Assembly (NCBI RefSeq): GCF_007954425.1
Contig: NZ_CP042345.1
Coordinates: 310,001-374,000 of the forward strand
Direction of reading: 5' to 3'
Source: Novosphingobium ginsenosidimutans
Lineage (GTDB): Bacteria > Pseudomonadota > Alphaproteobacteria > Sphingomonadales > Sphingomonadaceae
Length of the DNA stretch: 64,000 nt
The position numbers and the translations under genes were made by a program. Under the pieces are notes generated by a model. It searched no databases. It had not been told where the DNA came from and saw only the letters and a list, made by a program, of their open reading frames with translations. Shown in pieces: positions 18,803 through 28,282 of the stretch (position 1 is the first letter of the stretch; each line of letters opens with the position of its first letter).

Positions 18803-19423
18803 CTAGGCGCTTTCGTCCTCGCTTGCCAGTCCGGCTTCAGCCTCAGCGGCTTCTCTCCGCTGATCGGCTGTTTCCATCGCATCGGCCAGGGCATCGTCGA
18901 CCGGATCGAGCAAACCGGCGGCTTTGAGTTCGTCCAGCCCGGGCAGGTCGCGCCGACTCTCCAGCCCGAAGTGCGTCAGGAACTCAGGCGTGGTGGCATA
19001 AATCACTGGACGGCCAGGAACTTCACGGCGCCCAACGATCCGCACCCAGCCCGCCTCCATCAGCACGTCAAGCGTGCCCTTGGCGGTCTGGACGCCGCGG
19101 ATCGCTTCGATCTCGGCGCGGCTAACCGGTTCGTGATAGGCAACGATCGCGAGGACTTCCGTGGCGGCGCGCGACAGCCGCCGCACCTCCTCGCGCTCGC
19201 GCCGGAGCAAGTGGGCAAGATCCGGCGCGGTTTGAAAATGCCAGCGCCTGGCCCGCTCGACCAGCTGAACGCCGCGATCCTTGTAGGTCGCGGCCAGTTC
19301 GGCCAGCGCAGCCTTCACGTCGGCCCCGCCGAGGTGGGTAGAAATCGCCTCGACCGTCATCGGCTCTTCGGCCGCGAACAACGTCGCCTCGACCGCGCGG
19401 ACCAGATCGTCCGGACGGGTCAT
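18803..19423 (-). CDS. scpB: SMC-Scp complex subunit ScpB
   Basis: A 206-residue kleisin-associated protein with two winged-helix domains. Signatures: [22 protein letters not shown] at the N-terminus, then [41 protein letters not shown], and [24 protein letters not shown]. It works with ScpA and SMC in chromosome condensation and segregation. A 4-base ATGA overlap couples it to scpA. Confidence 0.96.
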   Translation of the reverse strand: MTRPDDLVRAVEATLFAAEEPMTVEAISTHLGGADVKAALAELAATYKDRGVQLVERARRWHFQTAPDLAHLLRREREEVRRLSRAATEVLAIVAYHEPVSRAEIEAIRGVQTAKGTLDVLMEAGWVRIVGRREVPGRPVIYATTPEFLTHFGLESRRDLPGLDELKAAGLLDPVDDALADAMETADQRREAAEAEAGLASEDESA

Positions 19424-20220
19424 GCTTTGATCCCGCGCAGCATGAGCGGACCAAAGGTCTGTTCCTGCTGCAATTCCGCCTTACCCAGCCGGGCGAGTTC
19501 CAGCGCGGCGACGAAGCTGGAAGCCATGGCCGAGCGGCGCAGCTTGGGATCGGCGTGCGGCGGCAGGAAATCGCGAAGCTCCATCCAGTCGAGATTGACG
19601 CCGAGCATGGCCGAGACCCGCGACAAAGCGCTGTCGAGCGTCATCACCATCCGGTCGCGCACCATGTGCACCACCGGCTGGGTCCGCGCCTTGACCTGGC
19701 CATAGGCCTGGACCAGCGCGAACCAGTCACACTGCCATAGAGACTTGCGATCGACCCGCAGACCTTCCGGCGCGCCGCGCAGGAACACGTCGCGGCCCAG
19801 CCGGTCACGCCCCATCAGCCGCGCCGCCGCATCGCGCATCGCCGCCAGCCGCTGCAGCCGCAGTTGCAGGCGCAGCGCCAGCTCTTCGGGGCTCGGGTCT
19901 TCCTGCTCGTCGCGCGGCAGCAGCAGGGCGGACTTGAGGTAGGCCAGCCAGGCCGCCATCACCAGGTAATCGGCGGCCAGTTCCAGCCGCAGTGCCTCGG
20001 CCCGCTCGATATAGGTCAGGTACTGGTCCACCAGCGCCAGGATCGAAATCTTGCGCAGATCGACCTTCTGCCGCCGGGCAAGGTCGAGCAGCAGGTCGAG
20101 CGGCCCTTCCCAGCCATCGAGTTCAAGGTAGAGCGCAGCATCCTCGGTCGCCGCCGCGCCGGGTCCGGCCCATTCATCCTCGGGCAGGGTGATCGCCGGG
20201 GCGTCATCGAGCTCGCTCAT
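19420..20220 (-). CDS. scpA: Segregation and condensation protein ScpA
   Basis: A 266-residue kleisin bridging the SMC heads. The N-terminus after an acidic leader has LDGWEGPLDLLLDLARRQKVDL, followed by ISILALVDQYLTYIERAEALRLELAADYLVMAAWLAYLKSALLLP, diagnostic for ScpA. The C-terminal winged helix (RSAMASSFVAALELARLGKAELQQEQTFGPL in part) is complete. It overlaps nagZ and scpB by 4 bases each. Confidence 0.96.
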   Translation of the reverse strand: MSELDDAPAITLPEDEWAGPGAAATEDAALYLELDGWEGPLDLLLDLARRQKVDLRKISILALVDQYLTYIERAEALRLELAADYLVMAAWLAYLKSALLLPRDEQEDPSPEELALRLQLRLQRLAAMRDAAARLMGRDRLGRDVFLRGAPEGLRVDRKSLWQCDWFALVQAYGQVKARTQPVVHMVRDRMVMTLDSALSRVSAMLGVNLDWMELRDFLPPHADPKLRRSAMASSFVAALELARLGKAELQQEQTFGPLMLRGIKA

Positions 20221-21245
20221 GCTCGCACCTCCGCGGTTTCAAGCAGCGCCAGCAGGGCATCGCGCTTGGCCGCAAGCTCGGCCTGCTCGGCCGTTGGCTG
20301 CGGCGCGCGGATCGCGCTGAGCGCGCGGGCGAGGCGCGCGGCGGTTGCTTCGGACATGGAGCCAAGCCGCTCGCAGATGCCAGTCATGTCGTCCATTTTC
20401 GCCCAGCAGTTGAGCGCAATGTCGCACCCGGCCTGGATCGCAGCTTCGGCACGGTCAGGCACAGTGCCGGACAGCGCCTCCATATCGAGGTCATCGGTCA
20501 GCAGCAGTCCATCGAAGCCAATCTTCCCGCGGATGATCCGCTCGATCACAAAGGGTGATTGCGTCGCCGGATGGTCGGCATCCCAGGCGGTGAAGACCAG
20601 GTGCCCGGTCATGGCGATGGGCGCCTGGGACAGGGCTTTGAACGGGGCGATATCACTTTCCAGCTCGGCCGCGCTGGCCGAGACGGTCGGCAGCTCCTTG
20701 TGGGTATCGACCATTGAGCGGCCATGTCCCGGCATATGCTTGATGGTCCCGACCACCCCGGCGCGAGCCAGGCCATCGAGCACCGCACGGCCTATGGCAG
20801 CAACCCGCAGCGGCTCAAACCCGTAAGCACGGTCACCGATCACATCGTGCGCACCGTGCTGGCGGACATCCAGCACTGGCGCGTGGGTACAGGTAATGCC
20901 GGCCTCGTGCAGATCATGCCCCAGCGCCTCGGCATTGGCACGCGCGGCTTCGATGGCCGATGCGGGGGCTAGGTCGAACAAACGGTCAAACACGGCACCC
21001 GCTGGATAGACTGGCCAGACTGGCGGCTTCATCCGGGCGACCCGGCCACCTTCCTGGTCGATGGTGATCAGCAGCTTTTCGCGGCCGTGGATCGCCCGCA
21101 GATCATCGGTCAGCGCCCGCACCTGTTCGCGGCTTTCGATATTGCGGCCGAACAGGATATAGCCCGCCGGGTTGGCCTCACGGAAAAAGGCCCGCTCCGT
21201 GGCGGTCAGGGTCAGTCCGGAAAGGCCGAAAATGGCGGGAGTCAT
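20217..21245 (-). CDS. nagZ: Beta-N-acetylhexosaminidase (GH3)
   Basis: A 342-residue cytoplasmic enzyme that removes GlcNAc from GlcNAc-anhydroMurNAc peptides during cell-wall recycling. GH3 NagZ features: LLITIDQEGGRVARMKPP, VLDVRQHGAHDVIGDRAYG, KHMPGHGRSMVDTHKELP (the flexible His/Asp catalytic loop), and LLTDDLDMEAL with the nucleophilic Asp. The ATG at 21245 (MTPAIFGLSG) fits the family; a GTG 18 bases upstream is possible but adds no conserved residues. It lies inside the argS-tatC operon. Confidence 0.95.
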   Translation of the reverse strand: MTPAIFGLSGLTLTATERAFFREANPAGYILFGRNIESREQVRALTDDLRAIHGREKLLITIDQEGGRVARMKPPVWPVYPAGAVFDRLFDLAPASAIEAARANAEALGHDLHEAGITCTHAPVLDVRQHGAHDVIGDRAYGFEPLRVAAIGRAVLDGLARAGVVGTIKHMPGHGRSMVDTHKELPTVSASAAELESDIAPFKALSQAPIAMTGHLVFTAWDADHPATQSPFVIERIIRGKIGFDGLLLTDDLDMEALSGTVPDRAEAAIQAGCDIALNCWAKMDDMTGICERLGSMSEATAARLARALSAIRAPQPTAEQAELAAKRDALLALLETAEVRA

Positions 21246-21315
21246 GACAGCCAACGTTCGCACTAAGTGCGCCGCCGCGCAAGCAGGCCAGCCCCGATGC
21301 GTGTGGATTACCGGC

Positions 21316-22035
21316 TTACTTCACCTGGCAGGAAATGCCGGCAGCCTTGAGTTGGCCGCACAGCGCCGTGGCACTCGCGCGGTCAGAAGCAACGGCCTGA
21401 AGGCGATAGATCGTGCCGTTGTCAGCCGTGCCGGCGATCACGCGGTGCGACACACCCGCCAAGGCGCCATTGGCCTGCGCCACCAGCTTGGCCCAGCCGG
21501 CTTCGGCTGTGGCCTGCGAAGAGTACGCGCCGACTTGGACACCGACCCCGACTGAAGCAGCGGCGGGAGTTGATGCAGCAGTAGCCGCTGGAGTCGGTGC
21601 AGGAGCGGTCGTTGGAGTACCGGCATCGGCCGGACCGGCCATCACCGGCGGACGCGCTTGCCCTTCGGAGGCCGCGAAGCTGACATCGCCGGTGCCATCA
21701 AACGTCTTGCCGCCGGGGTTGGCCGGGGCAGTCTTGTAAGGTTCAGTCGGTGCCGCAACCACGCTGCCATCGGCAACCAGCTCGGGATCGGGGCCACGGT
21801 TGGTGAACCACCAGATCCCGCCGACCACGGCGACCAGGACAGCCAGCCCGCCCAGAAAAATCACGAGGAGCCGACTGGTGTCGTAGCCTTCGTACTCGTC
21901 GTCATCTTCGGCGCTTTCCAGCCACGGCAGGCGATCTTCCGGAGCATCAAGCTCAAGTTGCTCGGTTTCCAGCCGATCGTCGTCATGCTGGTCCCAGTCA
22001 TGCTCGTCGCGGCGATCGTCCATGGCCCCCACCAT
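21316..22035 (-). CDS. SPOR domain-containing membrane protein
   Basis: A 239-residue bitopic protein: an acidic cytoplasmic part (about 1-52, rich in Asp/Glu), one membrane helix (LLVIFLGGLAVLVAVVGGIWWF), a Pro/Ala/Thr-rich periplasmic linker, and a C-terminal SPOR domain (VGVQVGAYSSQATAEAGWAKL to CGQLKAAGISCQVK). SPOR domains bind denuded septal glycan, so a division-site role is likely. The ATG at 22035 overlaps the argS stop (TGATG) and has GGAGG within the end of argS; an internal ATG (MDDRRDEHDW) at 22023 is an alternative. Confidence 0.9.
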   Translation of the reverse strand: MVGAMDDRRDEHDWDQHDDDRLETEQLELDAPEDRLPWLESAEDDDEYEGYDTSRLLVIFLGGLAVLVAVVGGIWWFTNRGPDPELVADGSVVAAPTEPYKTAPANPGGKTFDGTGDVSFAASEGQARPPVMAGPADAGTPTTAPAPTPAATAASTPAAASVGVGVQVGAYSSQATAEAGWAKLVAQANGALAGVSHRVIAGTADNGTIYRLQAVASDRASATALCGQLKAAGISCQVK

Positions 22036-23780
22036 CACATTTCCTCCACCGCCTCAACGCCGAGGAGCGCCAGGCCATTGCGGACAAGTTGCCCGATTTG
22101 CGTGGCAAGATAAAGCCTTGCGGAGGTGATCGCGGCGTCCTGTGCCACGATGAAGCGCTTTTCAGGCCGGTCATTCCCGACATTCCAGTAACCGTGGAAT
22201 GCTGCAGCAAGGTCCTGGAGAAAAAAGGCGACGCGGTGGGGTTCACGCGCTACGGCCGCCGCTTCGACCAGCCGCGGGAACTGAGCAGCGAGCTTGATCA
22301 GGCCAAGCTCCTCTTCGCCCAGCAGTTCGAGCGCGGCATCTCCTGGCGCAAAGCCTTCGGCTGCTGCTTTGCGCAGGGTCGATCGGATTCGGGCGTGGGC
22401 GTACTGGACGTAGAACACCGGGTTGTCCTTCGAGGCTTCGACCACTTTGTCGAAATCGAAGTCCATCTGCGCATCGGGCTTGCGGGTCAGCATGGTAAAG
22501 CGGACCACGTCCTTGCCGACCATCTCGACCACGTCAGCCAGCGTCACAAAGTTGCCCGCCCGCTTTGACATCTTGAAGGGCTGGCCGCCCTTCATCAGCT
22601 GGACCATCTGGACCAGCTTGACCTCGAACGGCGTGGGCTTGCCCTCGGCCCCGGTCATGGCAGCGACGGCAGCCTTGATCCGCTTTACCGTGCCGGCATG
22701 GTCCGCGCCCCAGATATCGACCAGCGCGTCAGCGCTCTGCGCCTTCTGGAAGTGATAGGCGAGATCGGCACCGAAATAGGTCCATTCGCCCGAGCTTTTC
22801 TTGATCGGACGGTCCTGATCATCGCCGAACTTGGTCGAGCGGAACAGCGGCAGCTCGACCGGCTCCCAGTCCTCGGGCGTCTTGCCCTTGGGCGCTTCAA
22901 GCTGGCCGTCGTAAACCAGGTCGTGCGCGCGCAGCCACTTTTCGGCCTCGTCCGGCTTGCCGGCGGCTTGCAGCTCTGCCTCAGAGGAGAACAGGTCGTG
23001 ATGGATGCCAAGCAAGGCCAGGTCGGCCTTGATCATCTCAAGCATGGCCGCAACGGCGCGGGTGCGGAACGGGATGAGCCAGTCAGCCTCGGGTGCCTTG
23101 GCGTACTTGTCGCCAAATTCGGCGGCGAGTGCCTGGCCGACCGGGATCAGGTACTCACCCGGATAGAGTCCCTCGGGAATGTCACCGACAGCCTCGCCAA
23201 GCGCTTCGCGGTAGCGGACGTGGACTGAGCGAGCGAGGACATCGACCTGCGCACCCGCATCGTTGACGTAGTATTCGCGGATCACCTTGTGCCCGGCGAA
23301 TTCCAGCAGCGTTGCCAGCGCATCGCCGACCACCGCACCGCGGCAGTGGCCCATGTGCATGGGCCCGGTAGGGTTGGCCGAGACATATTCGACGTTGACC
23401 GTGCTGCCCTGCCCCATGGTCGACCGGCCATAATCGCCACCAAGCGCCGCAATCGCCCGCAGTTCGGCAATCCAGGCCGCGGCATCGACGCGCAGGTTGA
23501 TGAAGCCGGGACCGGCGATTTCGGCACTGGCCACGCCCGGCACCTTGGTCAGTTCTGCCACCAGCAGTTCGGCCAGGGCGCGGGGGTTGAGGCCAGCGGG
23601 CTTCGCCAGCACCATTGCCGCGTTGGTCGCCAGGTCGCCGTGGCTCGGATCGCGGGGCGGCTCCACCGCCACAGCAGCGCGGTTAAGCCCGCCCGGCAGG
23701 GTACCGGCGGCTTCAAGCGCATCAAGCGCAGCGGCAATATGGCCGACAAAGGCGGCGTGAATGGTCAAGGCAGCAGTCAT
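22035..23780 (-). CDS. argS: Arginine--tRNA ligase
   Basis: A 581-residue class I aminoacyl-tRNA synthetase. It has the Arg-specific N-terminal domain, the HIGH-like motif in VSANPTGPMHMGHCRGAVVGDAL, and MSKR (in FKMSKRAGNF) in place of KMSKS. The C-terminal anticodon-binding DALR domain includes VFYVQYAHARIRS. It is first in the operon leading to tatC; the start lies in a 62-base gap next to the lipoprotein gene. Confidence 0.97.
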   Translation of the reverse strand: MTAALTIHAAFVGHIAAALDALEAAGTLPGGLNRAAVAVEPPRDPSHGDLATNAAMVLAKPAGLNPRALAELLVAELTKVPGVASAEIAGPGFINLRVDAAAWIAELRAIAALGGDYGRSTMGQGSTVNVEYVSANPTGPMHMGHCRGAVVGDALATLLEFAGHKVIREYYVNDAGAQVDVLARSVHVRYREALGEAVGDIPEGLYPGEYLIPVGQALAAEFGDKYAKAPEADWLIPFRTRAVAAMLEMIKADLALLGIHHDLFSSEAELQAAGKPDEAEKWLRAHDLVYDGQLEAPKGKTPEDWEPVELPLFRSTKFGDDQDRPIKKSSGEWTYFGADLAYHFQKAQSADALVDIWGADHAGTVKRIKAAVAAMTGAEGKPTPFEVKLVQMVQLMKGGQPFKMSKRAGNFVTLADVVEMVGKDVVRFTMLTRKPDAQMDFDFDKVVEASKDNPVFYVQYAHARIRSTLRKAAAEGFAPGDAALELLGEEELGLIKLAAQFPRLVEAAAVAREPHRVAFFLQDLAAAFHGYWNVGNDRPEKRFIVAQDAAITSARLYLATQIGQLVRNGLALLGVEAVEEM

Positions 23781-23842
23781 GGCGCGCCGGTTAGACGGTT
23801 TGGGCTGGAAATGAAACCTTCCCGCAGCGGGAGGGCCTGCGA

Positions 23843-24493
23843 TCAGCGCGTGGCGTTGTAGCTCAGCTGGTCCTGGCTGAGCTGGAAGCCAACCAGCACT
23901 TCAAAAGTCGCGCGGGCGACGGCCGCCTTGACCTCGGGCCGCGAGAGCGGATCTACTGCCGCATCCGCATCGCCAGCCTTACGCTTGCGGGTGATCTGTT
24001 CGCGAATATCGGCCGGAAGGCTGGCTTCAGCCTTGTCGACATAGGCGCTGGCCGAGCCGCTGACCTGGGCGCGTTCTTGGCCATCGGCGAAGTTGATGGT
24101 GACCGAGCCGACCCGCTTCGAAATCACCGCGCTGCCGCCGCGCAGGACGGTGACGAAATAGGGCAATGTGACGGTGCGGGCACCGCGCACGTCGGTGCGG
24201 CGAGCCAGCACGTCAAAGGTGGCGGCGGTATAGACCCGCTCACCCGTCTCGTTGCAGGTCGACCGGACATTGGTCAGCGCGGCGACCAGGTCAATATTGT
24301 CGGCCGTGGCCACGCCGGGGGTGCGGAATAGGGTTACGTCGCCAGTGTAGTCGGGCACGCCGACGGCGGGGCAGGCGCTGCGCACGGCGGTGATGCCAAC
24401 GCCTTCATCGACCACCAGGTCCCCGGTCCCGCGGCACCCGGCCAGGGCAGCAGCAATGGTTACGGCGGCATAGAGGCGGGTACGAGGCGTCAT
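23843..24493 (-). CDS. Predicted lipoprotein of unknown function
   Basis: A 216-residue protein with a lipoprotein signal (MTPRTRLYAAVTIAAALAGC; lipobox LAGC at Cys20). The mature part is rich in beta-type segments (RTVTLPYFVTVLRGGSAVISKRVGSVTI) with three more Cys residues and ends QLSQDQLSYNATR. No family was recognised beyond similar hypothetical proteins expected in Sphingomonadales. It lies between argS and the divergent ispH. Function not assigned. Confidence 0.8.
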   Translation of the reverse strand: MTPRTRLYAAVTIAAALAGCRGTGDLVVDEGVGITAVRSACPAVGVPDYTGDVTLFRTPGVATADNIDLVAALTNVRSTCNETGERVYTAATFDVLARRTDVRGARTVTLPYFVTVLRGGSAVISKRVGSVTINFADGQERAQVSGSASAYVDKAEASLPADIREQITRKRKAGDADAAVDPLSRPEVKAAVARATFEVLVGFQLSQDQLSYNATR

Positions 24494-24564
24494 TCTGGCA
24501 GGTTCCTGTCCTTGGGCAGAACTTGCCCTAGCGGCGTCAATGCCAAAACGCTAGGGGGGCGAAC

Positions 24565-25527
24565 ATGAACGCGCCCTTTCCGCAGCCGGGCAAACCGGCC
24601 CTTCGCCTTCTGCTCGCCGCCCCGCGCGGCTTCTGCGCCGGGGTCGACCGCGCGATCGAGATCGTCGAGCGCGCCCTGAGCCGCTATGGCGCGCCGGTCT
24701 ATGTCCGGCATGAGATCGTGCATAACCGTTTCGTGGTCGATGGCCTGCGCGACAAGGGGGCGATCTTCGTTGAGGAACTGGACGAAGTGCCCGATGGCGC
24801 GCCGGTGGTATTCAGCGCCCATGGCGTGCCCAAGTCGGTCCCCGCCAATGCTACTGAACGCGGTCTCGACTGGCTTGATGCCACCTGTCCGCTGGTCAGC
24901 AAGGTGCACCGCCAGGCCGAACGCCAGATCGAGGCAGGGCGGCACATCCTGTTCATCGGCCACAAGGGCCACCCGGAAGTGATCGGTACGTTCGGCCAGG
25001 TGCCAGAAGGCACGATCACCCTGGTCGAAACGCTGGAAGATGTCGCCGCGTTGGACTTTCCCGCCGACGCTGCGCTCTCGTTCCTAACCCAGACCACCCT
25101 TTCGGTGGATGACACGGCAGAAATCGTTGCAGCCCTGCGCGCCCGCTATCCCGGGATCGCCGGCCCCAAGGCAGAGGACATCTGCTATGCCACGTCCAAC
25201 CGCCAGGCCGCGGTCAAGGCAATCGCCGAGGAATGCCAGCTGGTGCTGGTGATCGGTGCGCCCAACAGTTCCAATTCACTGCGATTGGTCGAGGTTGCCC
25301 AGCGCTGCGGTGCGACGGCGCACCTCATTCAGCGCGGCAGCGAAATCGACGAAGCCTGGTTTGACGGGGTTGAGACCATGGGCCTGACCGCCGGGGCTTC
25401 TGCGCCCGAAACGCTGGTTCAGGAAGTCATCGACCGGATCGGCGAGTTCCGGACGGTCGCGGTTGAGCAGGTCGTCACGGCCGAGGAAAAGATCATCTTC
25501 AAGCTGCCCCGGCAGCTCGCGGACTAG
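24565..25527 (+). CDS. ispH: 4-hydroxy-3-methylbut-2-enyl diphosphate reductase
   Basis: A 320-residue iron-sulfur enzyme, the last step of the MEP isoprenoid pathway, making IPP and DMAPP. Cluster ligands are seen as Cys24 ([17 protein letters not shown]), Cys in [11 protein letters not shown], and Cys in RCGATAHL region or [11 protein letters not shown]; active-site SAHGVPKSV and [16 protein letters not shown] are present. It is separated from thrB by 9 bases, a gene order common in alphaproteobacteria. Confidence 0.97.
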   Translation: MNAPFPQPGKPALRLLLAAPRGFCAGVDRAIEIVERALSRYGAPVYVRHEIVHNRFVVDGLRDKGAIFVEELDEVPDGAPVVFSAHGVPKSVPANATERGLDWLDATCPLVSKVHRQAERQIEAGRHILFIGHKGHPEVIGTFGQVPEGTITLVETLEDVAALDFPADAALSFLTQTTLSVDDTAEIVAALRARYPGIAGPKAEDICYATSNRQAAVKAIAEECQLVLVIGAPNSSNSLRLVEVAQRCGATAHLIQRGSEIDEAWFDGVETMGLTAGASAPETLVQEVIDRIGEFRTVAVEQVVTAEEKIIFKLPRQLAD

Positions 25528-25536
25528 GTTCGAGGC

Positions 25537-26520
25537 GTGGCGGTCTATACGCACCTTGGCGCCGAAGTGCTGGCCGGGCTGGTAGCGGAATTCGATGTTG
25601 GTGAGCTAACTTCGGTCAAGGGCATCGCCGAGGGGATCTCCAACAGCAATTGGCTCGTCGAAACCACTGGCAAGGACGGAGCCGGTGCACGCTTCATCCT
25701 GACCATGTACGAATACCGGATCGAAGTGGGCGACCTGCCGTTCTTCCTCTCTCTGCTCGATCACCTCTCCGCGCGCGGCTGCCCGGTGCCGCGCACGATC
25801 CATGACCGCCAGGGCAACCTCTATCGCCTGCTCGATGGCAAGGCTGTGGCGCTGATCGAATTTCTGCCGGGCGTCTCGGTGAGCGCGCCAACGCCGGGGC
25901 AGGCCCAGGCGGTAGGCCGCGCGCTGGCGCAGATGCAGCTGGCTGCTGCTGATTTTGCCGGCGTGCGGGAGAATGCGATGGGCCGGGCCGAATGGCAGCG
26001 GCTGGCGCAGGAATGCGGGCCGGACGGGCTGGCCGAGATCGACCCAGGCTTTGCCGAACTGGTGTCACGCGAACTCCCTGCTGTGCTGGCTGGCTGGCCC
26101 GAAGGCCTGCCGCGCGGGACCATTCATGCCGACCTGTTCCCGGACAACGTGCTAATGCTGGGCGCCCAGGTGACCGGGCTGATCGACTTCTATTTCGCAT
26201 GTACCGACCTGTTTGCCTATGACCTGGCGGTGACGCACGCCGCCTGGTGTTTTTCCAATGATGGCAAGCACTTCGATCCGGCGCTGTCTTCAGCATTGAT
26301 CGCCGGTTACGAGGAGGTCCGCCCGCTTTCGGACGCTGAGCGCAGCGCCCTGCCCTTGCTGGCGCGCGGGGCCGCCTTGCGCTTTGCCCTGACGCGGGCC
26401 TGGGACTGGGTTAACACCCCCGCCGATGCCCTGGTCACCCGCAAGGACCCAGTGGCTTTTGCCCGGCGCCTGGAATTCTACGCCGATCCCGCCAATGCCA
26501 CCGTCTTTGCCGCCACATGA
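25537..26520 (+). CDS. thrB: Homoserine kinase (type II, choline kinase-like fold)
   Basis: A 327-residue kinase that phosphorylates homoserine in threonine synthesis. It belongs to the aminoglycoside phosphotransferase/choline kinase fold rather than the GHMP fold: [11 protein letters not shown] near the N-terminus, [15 protein letters not shown] with the catalytic Asp, and [20 protein letters not shown] with the DFY metal site. The start is a GTG 9 bases after ispH. It overlaps rnhA by 4 bases (ATGA). Confidence 0.94.
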   Translation: MAVYTHLGAEVLAGLVAEFDVGELTSVKGIAEGISNSNWLVETTGKDGAGARFILTMYEYRIEVGDLPFFLSLLDHLSARGCPVPRTIHDRQGNLYRLLDGKAVALIEFLPGVSVSAPTPGQAQAVGRALAQMQLAAADFAGVRENAMGRAEWQRLAQECGPDGLAEIDPGFAELVSRELPAVLAGWPEGLPRGTIHADLFPDNVLMLGAQVTGLIDFYFACTDLFAYDLAVTHAAWCFSNDGKHFDPALSSALIAGYEEVRPLSDAERSALPLLARGAALRFALTRAWDWVNTPADALVTRKDPVAFARRLEFYADPANATVFAAT

Positions 26521-26957
26521 AGCGGATTGAAGCCTACACCGACGGCGCCTGCAAGGGCAACCCCGGCCCTGGCGGCTGGGGCGTGGTGCTGCGGATGGGG
26601 CAGCATGAGCGGGAAATGTCGGGCCACGAAGCCCATACCACCAACAACCGGATGGAACTGACCGCGGTGATCCGCGCGCTCGATGCGCTGAAGGAGCCGT
26701 GCCACGTCGCGCTGCATACTGACAGCCGCTATGTGATCGACGGGATCACCAAGTGGATCTTCGGCTGGCAAAAGAACGGCTGGATCAATTCGCAGAAGAA
26801 GCCGGTGCTGAATGCCGACCTGTGGCAACAGCTACTCGAATCGCGCCGAAGGCACCGGATCGACTGGATCTGGGTCAAGGGCCACGATGGCCATCCAGAG
26901 AACGAGCGGGCCGACCGCCTGGCGAGCGATGCGGCCCTCTCAGGCAAGGTGGGTTAG
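26517..26957 (+). CDS. rnhA: Ribonuclease HI
   Basis: A 146-residue endonuclease that cuts RNA in RNA:DNA hybrids. The D-E-D-D carboxylates are visible in [37 protein letters not shown] and [11 protein letters not shown]. The handle region [16 protein letters not shown] is present. Length is standard. It forms the end of ispH-thrB-rnhA and overlaps the convergent yegP-like gene by 4 bases. Confidence 0.97.
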   Translation: MKRIEAYTDGACKGNPGPGGWGVVLRMGQHEREMSGHEAHTTNNRMELTAVIRALDALKEPCHVALHTDSRYVIDGITKWIFGWQKNGWINSQKKPVLNADLWQQLLESRRRHRIDWIWVKGHDGHPENERADRLASDAALSGKVG

Positions 26958-27136
26958 CCGGCGGTCGTATCGACCACTTCGGCGCCGGGGCCGTTTTTGA
27001 GGATCGATTCGATCGCGTTCTTGGCGCTGGCCTTGCTGCTGTAGCCTTCGGTCCAGAAGATCGTTTCCGCGTTGTAGCAGAAATAGGCGACGAACTCGCC
27101 AGCCTTGTTCTGACGGATTTCGAAACGGTGAGCCAT
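26954..27136 (-). CDS. YegP family (DUF1508) protein
   Basis: A 60-residue protein made of a single DUF1508 domain: [42 protein letters not shown]. coli YegP has two such units. The function is unknown; members are small, stable alpha/beta proteins. The start at 27136 has a good ribosome binding site (GGGAGG, 8 bases before ATG); longer in-frame starts lack one. Confidence 0.9.
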   Translation of the reverse strand: MAHRFEIRQNKAGEFVAYFCYNAETIFWTEGYSSKASAKNAIESILKNGPGAEVVDTTAG

Positions 27137-27196
27137 GTCGGGATACCTCCCAGGATTGCGACGACTCGCCCAGCCTAGCGTCAAAACTGTGATTCG

Positions 27197-28282
27197 CTAG
27201 CGAAACCGCTGCGGATCATAGGGCGCCGGATCTACTGCGGCCGGCGTCTGACCCAGCAGCAGCGCGCAGGCCAGGTCGGCGGCGGCCGGCGCGGTCTGGA
27301 TGCCAAAGCCGCCTTGCCCCACAAACCAGAAGAACCCGGGCTGACCGGGCTCGAAGCCATAGACCGGCAGCCGATCGGGCGCGAAAGAGCGCAGCCCCGC
27401 CCAGCGGTGCTCGATCCGGGCAATCGGCCAGTCCACTACGTGCTCGAACCGATCGATCGCCAGGGCCACATCCAGCTCCTCGGGCGCAGCATCGCAGGGC
27501 GGGCTCAGGGTCTCGTCATGCGGGCTCAGCCACAGCCGCCCAGCCTCGGGCTTGAAATAGAACAGACCATCGATGCCGAGCACCAGTGGCAGGTCAGCAG
27601 GTGGTCCGTCCGTAAGCCGCAACTGCGCCACAGTGCGGCGGTAGGGCTGTACGCCAAGCGCCCGCACCCCCGCCCGCTCCGCCACCGGATCGGCCCAGGC
27701 TCCCGCAGCATTGACCAGCACTTCGGCCTCAGCCGTGCGCCCATCCGTCAGGGTCAGCGACCAGGCGCAGCCGCGCCGTTCAGCCTGCGCCAGTTCAGAG
27801 CGAGTCCACAGCTCTGCCCCGCCTTGCCGTGCACCGGTAAGCCAGTGCTGATGCAAACCGGCGACATCGATGTCGCAACAATCAGGCTCATAGGCTCCGG
27901 CGACCCACTCGGCCCGCAAACCTGGCAAACGGGCTTCCAGCGCAGCGCGGTCAAGATCGTCGACCCGCACGCCAAGGTCTCGGAACTCCGCCGCAAAGGC
28001 AGCGAGTTCGGCCAGTTCCGCTTGCCGGGCCAGTGTCAAGGCACCGCGCGGGCTGAGGAAGCCATGCTCGTGCAGGAACGGCCCCGATGCTGTCGTCAGC
28101 GGCTGAACCTGCGGCCCGCCATAGCTCTCCGTCCAGAAAGCGGCAGAGCGGCCTGTGGAATGATAGCCGGGCCGGTCCTCCGCTTCCAAAAGCAGCACGC
28201 GGGCATGCGGGGCAAGGCCTGCGGCGACCGACGCGCCGGCGATCCCCGCCCCGATTACCGCAAAATCGAACTTCTCGCTCAT
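27197..28282 (-). CDS. FAD-dependent amino-acid oxidase/dehydrogenase (DauA-like)
   Basis: A 361-residue DAO-family flavoprotein. The N-terminal FAD site is DFAVIGAGIAGASVAAGLA, followed by LLEAEDRPGYHSTGRSAAFWTESYG, which resembles P. aeruginosa D-arginine dehydrogenase. The C-terminal GQPGFFWFVGQGGFGIQTAPA is the second FAD contact. It probably oxidises a D-amino acid or related amine; the substrate is uncertain. It is translationally coupled (4-base overlap) to the upstream alpha/beta hydrolase. Confidence 0.9.
   Translation of the reverse strand: MSEKFDFAVIGAGIAGASVAAGLAPHARVLLLEAEDRPGYHSTGRSAAFWTESYGGPQVQPLTTASGPFLHEHGFLSPRGALTLARQAELAELAAFAAEFRDLGVRVDDLDRAALEARLPGLRAEWVAGAYEPDCCDIDVAGLHQHWLTGARQGGAELWTRSELAQAERRGCAWSLTLTDGRTAEAEVLVNAAGAWADPVAERAGVRALGVQPYRRTVAQLRLTDGPPADLPLVLGIDGLFYFKPEAGRLWLSPHDETLSPPCDAAPEELDVALAIDRFEHVVDWPIARIEHRWAGLRSFAPDRLPVYGFEPGQPGFFWFVGQGGFGIQTAPAAADLACALLLGQTPAAVDPAPYDPQRFR

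Noticed and set aside
21246..21263. Upstream GTG start for nagZ
   Set aside because: It would add six residues before the conserved family N-terminus; the ATG fits better.
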